Assembly: GCA_018398765.1 (NCBI GenBank)
Contig: JAHBMJ010004137.1
Coordinates: 146,967 to 161,769 of the forward strand
Length of the DNA: 14,803 nt
Origin: Chromera velia
Lineage: Eukaryota > Sar > Chromeraceae
Direction: 5' to 3'
Shown here: positions 1 through 9,130 of the stretch, piece by piece
Layout of the letters: the number at the start of each line of letters is the position of its first letter
Numbering within the stretch: position 1 is the stretch's first letter
Position numbers and translations under genes: made by a program
The notes under the pieces: generated by a model
Told to the model about the DNA's origin: nothing
Databases searched by the model: none
Seen by the model: the letters and a program-made list of their open reading frames with translations, nothing else

Positions 1-366
1 CAACAGTGAGATGCGACGGAGGGAGCGAGGAGGCAAAAGACGACCCTGGGAAACGAAGCACGAGCACGCATTGAACACGGCTCACGCAGAAGAGCGGGAA
101 GAAATGATCAAGCAGGGCGTGTGGGAAGGTGCCCGAAGAGGTTCAACTCTAGGAGTCTCCAAGAGGCCAAACACTGACGCCGTTGGGAAAGCAGGCAGTC
201 AGTCACCGAAGAAACAGAGGGAACGGGAGGCAGAGAGAGCCTCACCTTCGGGAAGCGAATCTGAGGGAAGCGTGAGAAAAAAGGAGAAAGGAGAAAAGGC
301 CAACAAGGGACAAGGCCTGCCGTCCTTCAGAGGCCCACGCCCCTTCGAATTCACATACCCTTACAT
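1..366 (+). CDS. Exon 1 (partial): basic disordered segment
   Basis: The reading frame starts at base 2 and is open to the window edge, so the exon continues upstream. The product is rich in R, K, E, S and G with no recognisable fold. An RRGSTLG motif lies at residues 45-51 (bases 134-154) and recurs in exon 3. The exon ends in phase 2 before GTCAGTCAGTCAGT. A second in-phase donor at 379 would add 12 bases; donors at 371 and 375 would shift the frame. Joining 366 to 805 gives a continuous frame. Confidence 0.6.
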
Positions 367-2847
367 GTCAGTCAGTCAGTGACACAACTAGGCAGACAGG
401 CAGGCAGGCAGTCGGGTGGTATCGATGCAGGCCGGGCTGGCTGTCAGACCTGCGGGGTTCTGAGAACTCCCCGTGGAATGACAGCTGCATGGACAATCCT
501 CTTCCTTTTTTTCTGACTCTATTTTGAACTCTAACTGCATGTTCTTGTTTACCTCATATCATCGATGTATGCCGTTTTTCTCGTCGTTTATTTTTGACAC
601 TCGATTCCTTTGCATTCCTTATTGTCTGTCTATTTCCTGCACGGTTTGCTCTGTCCAGCAACGCAACTTGTTGCGTAGCCTTTTTTGAATGCACCACGAC
701 TCTTCCCACCAGACCCACATGCCAGAATCGCGCATTTAAAATGAGGACAAGTGACATAACTCAAACCTATAAACTAACAAACAAGTCTGCCTAACTGCCT
801 GCAGTCCCGTCCCGACGGACTACGACTACACAGAGGTTGTGCAGCGTTTCAAGGGTCTCCGCACAGGAAACAAGGGGAAGCGAGGGTCTGTGACATTCGC
901 TGCAGATGTCAGAGGGGGGACGCCCATAGAGAGAGACAGAAGTCCCAGAAGACGCTCACAACCAGAGCGAAGGTCTTTCCCCCCACGGCAGACGGAGAAT
1001 GCCGAGCTGGGTCCGCAGGAGTCGATAGGCATTCCACCGCTTCCCTCCCAGTCCCTGAGCCCACCTCTTGGCTCCGTAGTGCTGCATGACGAGGAGGAAG
1101 GATTCGACTTTGACGAGGAGGAGAGGGAGATGCACAAAGAAAGTATAGGGTACTTAACACGGCAGCCGCTCCACGGGCCCCTTTCTGCCCGAAGTCTCTC
1201 GAGCGGCGGTGAACGCAGCAGCCGCAGCAGAAGCAGGTCCCCGAATGGCGAAGGCTCCCTAGCGACAGCAGAGGAGGGTGCAGATGGGAATAGGCAGATT
1301 CTCAACTTTGAAAGAGATGAGGAGGGAATGCTCTTGCAGGTACGTTTCAAAGGGCGCCGTCAGTAAACACAGGTGCACGGTTATTTGTTGTGATTAGGCA
1401 ATGCACAATGAGGGAGCCACCGCCTCTTGCTCCCTCTGGATGCGTGCAGCATCTTTTTGTGTGTTTCCACATGCTTTTTGTGTGTTTAATCGTCGCACTG
1501 CTGTTTTCCCATTTCATGCTTTCGCTGAATTTTGTCTTTCATTTTCGGATCCTTTGCCTACTTTTTCACTCATCATGCTGTATCCATTCTTGCAGGTCAA
1601 GTCAAATCTCGCTCTCGATGCGTTTATGAAGAACGAAGTCGAGAGCGCACTCAAAAGAAGAGAGGCAGCTCAGCAGGCCTTTGTGTTGGAGCCACCAGAG
1701 GACCTGAAAGTGGACGCCCTGGAGGAACTGCTGGTGGAGGAGGAGGGTCTGATGCCCATAAGACCCAGCTCCAATTCGAGACACTCAAGAAGATCCCAGA
1801 CGCTTTTTCACGCAACAAAAGTTTCAGCAGACCTCCACGAGAGGGAAGTAAGTCCATCTGCCCCCTCAAGAGAAAATTTAGCTCGGTCAAGTCAGCAGCT
1901 TGATCAAGTTGCCACAATACCATTGCAGCAGTCAAGTAGACCCGGGAGCATGCAACCAGCTTGTGGTCCCGGAAAGCCTGTTGGGGGATCGAGACGGCTT
2001 GGATCGAACGCTAGCCTGTACAGTCAACCCGAAAGCCTTTTTGATGAGGGACAGCCCCCAGTCCCAGGCAAGGACCGTTCCCGAAAGTCAAGCCGGGGCC
2101 CTTCCAGAGCAACCTCACGGCTCTCAGCAGGGTCAATTCCCTCTACGCGTGGTAGCATTGACAGGGGTGTGGATGATGCTGCAAGGGGTGACAGAGAGAG
2201 AGAAAGAGAAAGACCACCTCCAATTTCGCGAGCTTCCAGTAGAGCCTCACTGACCTCCCCTCCACCTACACGAGACACCCCCCCGCCAGGCTCCCCCCCC
2301 CCGGCTTCATCACGCAACCAACAGCTGCTGTCACCTCAGGCTTCAAAGAATGCTCAGAGTAGACGGAGAGCAGGCTCCACGGCCTGCATCTTTGAAGGAG
2401 GGACCGGAGGGAAGGAATCTCCCCAGGCAAAGGCAAGCGCCAACCGAAGAGGGAGCACGTTGGGGAACATCGGTCTCGCGGTCAGTGCCTGCTCTCTCTG
2501 CCCTCGCCTCCCCCACACAGACACACAAAACACACCTCACCCACCCACCGGCTCAGTCAGTTACTCTCTCTCCCACTCACTGAGTGCTGCTGGTATCTGC
2601 GGATGTGTTTCTGCACACAACAACACCAGAACGGGTCCAGTGCATGATTGACCTTCTGTGATCATGGAGTTCTGTGCTGTGGTCCCTCCTCCGCGCATTG
2701 CTCACCGTCTGCAGAGAGATCTCTGTTCCCCCTGTCTTTGTCACTTGCGCCGGCAATGTATGTGGTCTCTCACTCCATCTCTGTATTTTTCTTTCTCTCC
2801 GTTTCCTTCCCCCCCCGCCTTCCCCTCCCTTTCTCGCGTGCGCGCGC

Positions 2848-2880
<33 letters not shown>

Positions 2881-5800
2881 TGTATGTGTGTGTGCAGCTA
2901 GCACTCAACAAAATGGCACGGCCCCAGACTGCGCCTTGTAAGTCACCAGTGTTCGTTTCTCTCCTGAGAACGCCTTTGATGCCTGACAGAGAGCCTTTGA
3001 CTCTCGGTTCACGAGTCCGTAGGGCGGAGAGGAGAGACAACTATTGTGCGAGAGACAAAGAACTGACTTTTCGTTTTGACACACAGCCACATTGTGTACC
3101 CATGCATCATTTGAGAGCAGATCAATCGATGGTTCCTTCCTGAAGTCCCCTGCAGGAGGGAACAATTGAAGGAGACTAAATAGTCCGGCCTCCTCAGTTT
3201 GGCTCTTTCTCCTTCTTTTCCTCACTCCCATGCGTAGTCGCTCTCTCTGCGCAGCAAAGCTCGACACGAGAACGAGCCCGGAGTCGTGTCCCCTCCTTTT
3301 TGACTGGGTGAAGACAATGATGAGGAACCCCCCGAAAGGCACTCAGCCGCCGGGAGGCGAGGAGGAGAAGACCGAAAGAATCTCGGCACGACAAAAGGAA
3401 GAGAGAGACGTGGAAAGACAAAGAATGCCGCAACCTCCGTGCCTACCTGTTTCCAATTTGAGGCGAAATTACGAAGTCAGTCAGCCACTGTTTGACATTT
3501 TGCACTTCGTTTCATCAGGCCGGATTCATTCCTCTCTTCTGCACGCCGGATTTGAAAAGGGTCTTTTCTTGGCTGTAAAGACAGCACTTTAAGTTGCGAA
3601 AGCAGCACTTTGAGTTTTCAACGGGAGACAGATACAATTTGTAAATCACGCAAAGTCTCCATGCTGTTATTTGCACTCCGAAATGTCGCAAGTAAGGCCA
3701 TGAAGAAGGAATGGTGCCCGAGAAGCTCTGATTTATGAATTTGCGTGCAATGTGTCCGCGTTACGCTACTGGTTCAGGTGTAGGGAGAAGCATGAAATCG
3801 TCATTCACATTTCACACTGCTCAGAATAGGCATCATTGATGAAGAAATAGATGGAAACAAACGATCTCACTCTCTCTCCTTCCTTTTGCTGCCGTCCAGA
3901 AACATGAGTTCGAGACATGTGCTCTCCTTTGCAAATCGGAATTCAACATGGCCCCCGGAGCATGGAGGGATCCCACAATCGCCTCCCTATTCGGCTGCTG
4001 TCTCTTCCGACTCGGTGACGTCGTCGGGGCAGTGCAGGTCTTTTCCTTCTGTCTCCAGCTGCAGCCAGGGGACAGTCTCCACCTGTACAACAGGGGGACG
4101 GCCTATCTGGCCCTAGCACGGTTCGGAGCTGCCCTCCGAGACTTTGAAGACGCGGTGGACGGGTGTGTTAAGAGGTCAGTCGTTCTGTCATTGCTCTTAC
4201 GGACCATTTACAGACAGGCCGCAAGAGCTTTGACTGTTCCCTGCTGCTTCTGAAGTGATGCACCATTTTTCTGGCCTTTGGCCGATTCTGGAGCACGATA
4301 GTACCTGATAGAGAGTTTCTGACAATGCCCTAGACTCATGCATTGCCTGATGGCCTACATACCAACGACTAATGATGCAGTGCACATTTTGTTTGCTTCA
4401 CTGGTCCTGTGGGATAGATGCTCGATGCAGGGGTGTGGACTGTCCGAACGATTTTTTGGTTGCACGGGCGTCTGCGGCTGCGAATATTCCCTCTGGAGCT
4501 GAGGGAGTGGAGGGACTTCGGCGCAACGTGGCGAGGACCTGGGCTGACTTTGAGATCGTTTTCGCTCAGTGTGAACCAGAGGAAGTCAAAAGAGCGACCA
4601 TGATCAGGTAGGTAAAAAAAAAGAACAAGATAGCAAGCATTGTATGAAGGTCGGTTTCTTTCTTTATACATCCTTAAGTCGTGCTGTTGGCGAGCTTCAA
4701 AAACCTTTGAATAGATCTGAATAGCTAGGGAGACCGGGGTGTGATTCAAAATCCAGTCGCTGAGAAAAGAAGCCAATCAGAGGCGGAGGCTTCTATTTGC
4801 AGAAACACTACAGGGACTGTTGCTTTTTTTGAGCCGTAAATATGTTCATAAGATTCGCAAGCTCTGCACTCCATGCAACAAATATTCACTTTGCTAAGTA
4901 TTTCATATGGGATTCCCCCTGCAGGATGAGGGTGAAGCACCGAGGCGCGTTCCCTGCTTTCGTGAGACACCATCAACCTGCAGAGCCGGAAATTGAGACC
5001 TCGCACATTTTATCAGGACTGCTGTCATTCCAAACGCCAATGCGGAGAAAGTCAGTCAGACAAGTCACTCAGTCCCTCACAAACTCACTCACTCAGTCAC
5101 TCAGTCAGCCACCGAGGCGTCCCTCTCAGAGAATAAACAGTTCAGGAGGTTCTGCGGACTCTCACAGTGTGCGAAGAAAGGGAAGAAGGAGGAGACGGAA
5201 GACTGGTTCGACTTACCGCAGAAGAAGAACAAGAAATCAGCAGCCTCATTCATCAGTGTTTCCCCTGAAGGCTTCACTCCCAAAAGACCACTCAAGAAGG
5301 GGACTAAGGCAAAACGTGAAGAAGAAAAAAGAGATACCAAGACAGCGTGTTGAGACAGAAGAAAGAACGAACAAAAGCAGGAGAATTGAGAAAGGAGCAG
5401 GCAAAGGGGGAGGAGAGAAAAGATCGGCGCCTTCCTTATGTGAAAAAACACAGGAAAATTCAGAAGTTGTGTGTCTTTAGCTCTGACATGAGTCCATGTG
5501 TCTCCATGCTGACCTGCGTTGTTGCGAACAAATGATTTTGCAGACGGGTGGGGCAGTTCCGAGGTTGCTTCGATGCCGATGTGAACGAGCCGAATGAGTT
5601 TGTGAACCAGAAGAGGTTTGACCTCGCACACAGGCAGACGGTGACAAGAAACCTGAGGCAGCTGAAGCCCTTCATGTTCGTTGAGAGCTCAGATCTTATC
5701 GATGCCATCAAGCACATGTCCATCAGAATTGTTCCAAGGTCGGTAGGTACTCGGGAGAAAAAGATAAAACAGGAGTTCAAAATTTCAGCAATTAGATACC

Positions 5801-8800
5801 TGGGAAGCTCTCGTTGAACAGCCCTCATCCTGATTACATTCTTGCCAACATCCGCATACTCACACAACCACTCATTTCTCTTTCTGTTGAGAATCCGAAG
5901 TCATTTCTGCCTGATTTATTACACAAAGCCAGGGCTCATCTGCAACCACGATGGAGACGTTGACGTCTGTTCAAAGTGCCCCTCGAACGCTGGCTTTCAA
6001 GCCGTCTTCGTCTCTATGCATGCATCTACACGTTCACGTATTCCCCCTCAGGAATTTTCTCTTAGGCAAGCCCTGCCCTCAACGGGCCTTGTGAGGCGGT
6101 GATGATGGACGTCTTTCGTCTTGCGGAATTCTCTTCTCACGACTTTCTCCCTTCTCTTTCTTGCTTCTTACTCTTTGCAGAGACCACCTCTTTCTTCCAA
6201 TGGAGCAACTGGTGATCATTCTCTCTGGCTCTCTTCTCTCCGTCCGCTTCGCAGTCCCAGAGGACGTCGACTTCACAGAAGACGCAGCGGCAATCGACAG
6301 CGAATTTCTCGATCAGCAAAGGTGCGTGCACGCAGAATGAAGAAAAAAAAAAGGTGAAGGTGCCAGTGGAGATTCAAAGATTTTTGTGAACATCATTTTG
6401 CCACTTCACGTGGTGGGTAACACGGGAACTTACACACTTAATTCAGTTCACTGAAAATGGAATGCAAAGATTCACTGACGAATGCATGCAGGCATGCTGA
6501 CTATCTGGACATGGAGCGCAAAGTTTTGGAGAAGCAGAGACCGATGCTGAGAGGAGAGAAGCTGCTGGCCCTGAATGCCAAAATTGCCCAAGCGCAGACG
6601 GAGATCTTTCAACTGAGGGGCGTGATTGCGGGTAAGTGCCTTGAAGGGAAGAGGGGGGGATTCTTCATCTGCTTTTTCATCCATCTGGAAAGAGACAGAG
6701 GGATGCTTAGTGCTTTTTCACTGCCGGCAAAAGGAAGGAAATGTACTGTTTTCTCTCCCCATGCGCCACATCCCCATTCTGTCACTAGCTCACTTCCCCA
6801 CCCACTTGCTCACTCAGACAGTTGACTGCATGCGCCCTGGCCTCAAGCTTCTTGTTTATGTATGTATCTGTTTTGTTCCTCCCAGCCATGAGAAGCATCC
6901 CAATTGTATAGCTGGATCTTTATTCGAATGCCACCTGTGTCTGCAGAAGCGCGAGCAAAGCAGACGATCCATTCGTTGGCAAAAGAACAGCCCCGTCTCC
7001 TTCCTGTGCGTGAGTATAGACTGTCGAGCGGTCTGAAGGAGTCTCGTGTGCTCAACGAGGGCACAGCGCTCCTTGATGGTCAGCCGTTGACAAAGGAGAT
7101 GGACCTGCAGAAGGAAAAGGAGGAGAAAGAGGAGAGACAATTTGAAATACACAAGACAGAAGGAGGGGGGCGAGGGGGTAATGAGGTGCTCCGGGGTGCG
7201 AGAGGCCGGGCCTCAATAGTTCACTCCAAGGCTGGATCTGCAAGTGGAGGGAGCGTGGCAGCCAGCAGAAGGGGGGACGACGCGATGACCGTCAGTAGTG
7301 GAGCGTCAAGACAACAGGGGTCACAGTCGAAGGGGGGAAAGGCGAGGAGGGTGGAGAGAGCAGGAATGCTCCCAGAGGGTATGGCCCCTCCCGGGCAGCG
7401 AGTGAAGGTGACGGATGTGTCGGGGCGTGTATGCGGGAACGCGACAGGATCAGATCACTGGCTGATGGCAGGCAGTGAGCAGACGGAACTGCTGGTCATG
7501 CCATCAGCAAGGTGGTTGAGAATGCTAGAGAGGTCCAGAAAGGGTGTCTATTGGACCCAATTCTGTAAACTTGAGAAGATGACTTTTTTCCAAGGACTGC
7601 CGTCCCATATTCTTTTGGTGCTCCTCCAGGACTTCCTCGAGCTTCGAACTTTAATGCACGGAGAAGTGATCTTCGATCCATGGGCAAAGAGAGGTTTGAC
7701 GTTTGCAGGCCACAAAGAGGGACCGTTGCCGTCTCTGATTTTTGTGATGGAAGGTTCCATCAGGTTGATGGAGCAGATCGCACACGGGCACCCTGAGTAT
7801 GGGTTTGTTGTGCCCATAGAGGTGCCTGTGCCCAACTCCCTTGCCCATCTAGTGGCCCCCCCTCCAAGCACAGACCACGCGTACCAAGCGCCAGGGTGGA
7901 GAACCCTCTGTAGAGTGGATGAGTGGTCAGCTCAAATACACATATGAGATGAATCGCTCTGTGGGAGTTGTCGTTCCCCTTTCACTCGAATTAACATACA
8001 TGCATGATTACAACAGATTTGTTGCCCGACAGAGAGGTACAAAGAGACCAGATTTTCTTTCTGCAGATCGACTCGATGATCGAGCTAGTGGATCAAAGGA
8101 GCGTTTCTTCTCACTTTCGAACATTCTTCCCACTCTATCTTGAAGTCAAGTCACCTTTTCCGATGAAAAGCCAACGAGTGGCCGTGTTTGCATCGATTAA
8201 TTCGGGCTCATGCCTTTGACCACCTCCCCTTGCAGCGACACGTTAGTTGTGGCCGGGTTCAACATCAGCAGAACGACAATGGACTCTGAAGGCACAGCGC
8301 GGGCTCGCAACAAAGGGGGGCACTCATCCTCCTCCGGTTCCGCGTCTCCTCACAAGCCCCCGTCTCCCTCCACAAAAAGAGTCATCAAGAAGACGAAAGA
8401 GCAAAGTCCAACAGCGGGAAATGAATCTCCAGGACAAAAGCAAAAGAGTCCGGGGGGAAACAACACAGGAGAAGAAGGGGGAGACCTCAGTCCCCGACTT
8501 CAGGCCACAAAAGAGGAACTAGACACGGGGGGGTTTCATGAAAAGATGGACAAAGACCGAGCGCGAGAGAGGAGGAGAAAAAGCAAGACAAAGGAAGATG
8601 GGCCACAAGCTGTGAATCTAAAGTATATCGGCAGATTCGTTCGCACAACGCGGTGTGAGGTGGGGTCTGTCGAGGCGACGGTTCTCCTCTTGAGAGAGGA
8701 AGCCTTGAGCCGTCTCCCTCTGAACTTTCTTGAGTCTCTCGTTGAACGTAGCAAGCAGGCGGATTTGACTTTAGAGGACCGCATCAGTGACAACAACATC

Positions 8801-8872
8801 CAGAAAGTCAGGAACGCCGACCTGATCGAGAGGACCATGCCCTTGAAGAAACAGGGATTCCTCTTTGGATAA
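1..8872 (+). CDS. Large multi-exon TPR / tandem CNB-domain protein (3' part of gene, 13 exons)
   Basis: The spliced model uses exons <1-366, 805-1339, 1596-2480, 2898-2937, 3255-3475, 3900-4174, 4431-4607, 4925-5050, 5544-5738, 6181-6321, 6492-6631, 6947-7925 and 8236-8872 (TAA stop). Phases agree at all twelve junctions, and the total from base 2 is 4716 bases, exactly 1572 codons. The frame is open to the left edge, so the true start lies outside the window. Residue numbers are counted from base 2. Order: disordered K/R/S/P/E-rich region (1-about 600), TPR segment (about 683-775), first CNB fold (about 908-965 plus 1200-1225), second CNB fold (about 1242-1310 plus 1488-1540). Acceptors are nearly all TGCAG and donors are often GTCAGT. 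CNB domains normally bind cAMP or cGMP, but I see no intact phosphate-binding cassette, so a scaffold or regulatory role is possible. Exact function is unknown. Exon borders are predictions; exons 1 and 12 have the least certain donors. Confidence 0.75.
805..1339 (+). CDS. Exon 2: disordered, serine/arginine/acidic segment
   Basis: The acceptor is CTGCCTGCAG ending at 804, with one base completing the split codon. The donor CAG/GTACGT is at 1340, phase 0. The product carries a VTFAADV stretch, an acidic patch around EEEGFDFDEEE, and an SR-type tract (GGERSSRSRSRSPNGEG). No domain is recognised. A minus-strand open frame over nearly the same bases is a by-product of codon composition. Confidence 0.7.
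1596..2480 (+). CDS. Exon 3: long disordered serine/proline-rich segment
   Basis: The acceptor CTTGCAG ends at 1595 (phase 0) and the donor GTCAGT begins at 2481 (phase 0), giving 885 bases and 295 residues. The start (VKSNLALDAFMKNEVESALKR) looks helical. An acidic leucine patch and a long S/R/P/G/Q-rich region follow. Basic-serine motifs are frequent, including RRRAGST and a second RRGSTLG at residues 584-590 (bases 2445-2465), possible sites for basophilic kinases. No catalytic domain is seen. Confidence 0.75.
2838..2896 (+). repeat. (GC)n then (TG)n tract abutting the exon 4 acceptor
   Basis: A short CG/GC run (about 2835-2850) passes into about 14 TG units (2851-2879) and then a TG-rich stretch that runs into the acceptor GTGTGCAG ending at 2897. 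The tract takes the place of a normal polypyrimidine tract. Alternating purine-pyrimidine sequence over about 60 bases can also adopt Z-DNA. Confidence 0.85.
2898..2937 (+). CDS. Exon 4: 40-base micro-exon
   Basis: It starts straight after TGTGTGTGCAG and ends before a perfect GTAAGT donor at 2938. It encodes LALNKMARPQTAP plus one base. Its presence is needed to join exon 3 (phase 0 end) to exon 5 (which needs one preceding base). Without it the frame shifts and a TGA appears at 3309-3311. It is predicted from phase and splice signals only. Confidence 0.55.
3255..3475 (+). CDS. Exon 5: linker leading into the TPR segment
   Basis: The acceptor CTGCGCAG ends at 3254 and the donor GTCAGTCAG begins at 3476 (phase 0). 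It encodes a short hydrophobic helix-like stretch (LLFDWVKTMMRNPP), then a charged E/K/R region. The end, NLRRNYE, continues into KHEFETCALLCK of exon 6 and probably forms part of the first TPR-like helix. Confidence 0.65.
3900..4174 (+). CDS. Exon 6: tetratricopeptide-repeat (TPR) segment
   Basis: The acceptor is GCCGTCCAG ending at 3899 and the donor GTCAGTC begins at 4175 (phase 2). Residues about 712-773 show two helix-turn-helix units. The second has the TPR spacing of small and aromatic residues: LYNRGTAYLALARFGAALRD followed by FEDAV. TPRs pack as helical hairpins that bind partner proteins. At least two repeats are visible; others may be too degenerate to see. Confidence 0.75.
4431..4607 (+). 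CDS. Exon 7: helical segment after the TPR
   Basis: The acceptor GATGCAG ends at 4430 and the donor is GTAGGT at 4608; it begins and ends within split AGG codons. The product is alanine- and charge-rich and probably helical (for example RTWADFEIVFAQCEPEEVKR). It could be a capping helix of the TPR array, but no family is recognised. Confidence 0.65.
4925..5050 (+). CDS. Exon 8: short basic linker
   Basis: The acceptor CCCTGCAG ends at 4924 and the donor GTCAGTCAG begins at 5051, phase 2. It encodes about 42 residues with no recognised fold. The frame stays open past the donor to a stop at 5480, so intron 8 could be retained without an immediate stop. The spliced form is preferred because it joins in phase to exon 9 and places the linker before the CNB fold. 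Confidence 0.55.
5544..5738 (+). CDS. Exon 9: start of first CNB fold
   Basis: The acceptor TTTTGCAG ends at 5543 and the donor GTCGGT begins at 5739 (phase 2). Residues about 908-940 (LRQLKPFMFVESSDLIDAIK and onward) match the opening helices of a cyclic-nucleotide-binding domain: a leucine/phenylalanine pair, a short turn, an amphipathic helix, then the first beta strand (IRIVPR). The strand continues in exon 10. Confidence 0.65.
6181..6321 (+). CDS. Exon 10: beta strands of first CNB fold
   Basis: The acceptor CTTTGCAG ends at 6180 and the donor GTGCGT begins at 6322 (phase 2). The stretch DHLFLPMEQLVIILSGSLLS (residues 941-960) has the classic CNB pattern of a beta strand, then hydrophobic residues before an invariant Gly (VIILSGS). 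After it the sequence becomes acidic (VPEDVDFTEDAA) and leaves the CNB pattern, marking the start of a long insert. Confidence 0.65.
6492..6631 (+). CDS. Exon 11: coiled-coil-like segment inside CNB-A insert
   Basis: The acceptor CATGCAG ends at 6491 and the donor GTAAGT begins at 6632 (phase 1). About 47 residues (988-1034), rich in L, E, K, A and Q with heptad-like leucines (YLDMERKVLEKQR, LLALNAKIAQAQTEIFQL), predict a helix or short coiled coil. It lies between the two halves of the first CNB fold. Confidence 0.65.
6947..7925 (+). CDS. Exon 12: CNB-A end and CNB-B start
   Basis: The acceptor GTCTGCAG ends at 6946. The donor GTCAGC at 7926 is the one near the exon end that joins in phase to the exon 13 acceptor without a stop. 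The first 160 residues are K/E/G/S-rich and disordered. Residues about 1200-1225 (SDHWLMAGSEQTELLVMPSA then RWLRML) match the last beta strand and C-helix of a CNB domain. From residue 1242 a second CNB begins: LEKMTFFQGLPSHILLVLLQ, HGEVIF at 1271-1276, and IFVMEGSIRLM around 1298-1308. Both CNB regions have the fold pattern but no clear GExAL cassette. Confidence 0.7.
8236..8872 (+). CDS. Exon 13 (last): insert, end of CNB-B, stop
   Basis: The acceptor CCTTGCAG ends at 8235 and TAA is at 8870-8872. The first 125 residues are low-complexity (SSSSGSASP, KKTKEQSP, a K/R/E tract). Residues about 1488-1520 (RFVRTTRCEVGSVEATVLLL then REEAL) match the closing part of a CNB domain: an Arg/Thr pair, a beta strand, then the C-helix (LNFLESLVERSKQA). 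Only the RTT part of a phosphate-binding cassette could be present. The protein ends KKQGFLFG. Confidence 0.75.
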
Positions 8873-9130
8873 TCGTCCGTCAACGATCACTCGTCAAATG
8901 ATCATAAAGGGGGTGGACCTTCAAAGTTTTGTGTGATTATAGTAGGTTTGTAAGCGCGAGCACGCGCAGTACACCTGATTTTAGATTTGGACGTACCGGA
9001 ACGCTCGTCTCATCATGTCTCACTTTCGACTTTTTGAATTGTGAGCCACGCATGCAGTTACGCTGCAGTGCATTGAGCAGTGCATACATAGTGTTTAATA
9101 GTGTTTCTTGCAAAGTAGACGGACTTTAAA
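8873..9130. other. 3' flank of the CNB gene
   Basis: This stretch is of mixed composition right after the stop codon and is probably 3' UTR and downstream sequence. I see no polyadenylation signal I would trust and no coding frame with domain content. A 66-codon open frame at 8929-9129 has no supporting features. Confidence 0.4.

Noticed and set aside
391-411. (AGGC)n run in intron 1 as a functional element
   Set aside because: It is a short tetranucleotide run next to the GTCA donor repeats with nothing to suggest function beyond simple repeat.
826-1350. 174-codon minus-strand open frame
   Set aside because: It lies opposite exon 2 and is S/R/L/P-rich, as expected from antisense of an SR-rich coding sequence; no domain and no matching splice signals.
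3833-4090. Minus-strand 85-codon frame opposite the TPR exon
   Set aside because: It lies antisense to a well supported exon, crosses its splice acceptor, and has no domain signal.
8067-8144. Possible extra exon between exons 12 and 13 (acceptor TTTCTGCAG at 8066, donor GTCAAG at 8145)
   Set aside because: Phase-2 entry hits TGA at once, phase 1 stops at 8141, and phase 0 would leave exon 13 out of frame. Direct splicing 7925 to 8236 keeps phase.
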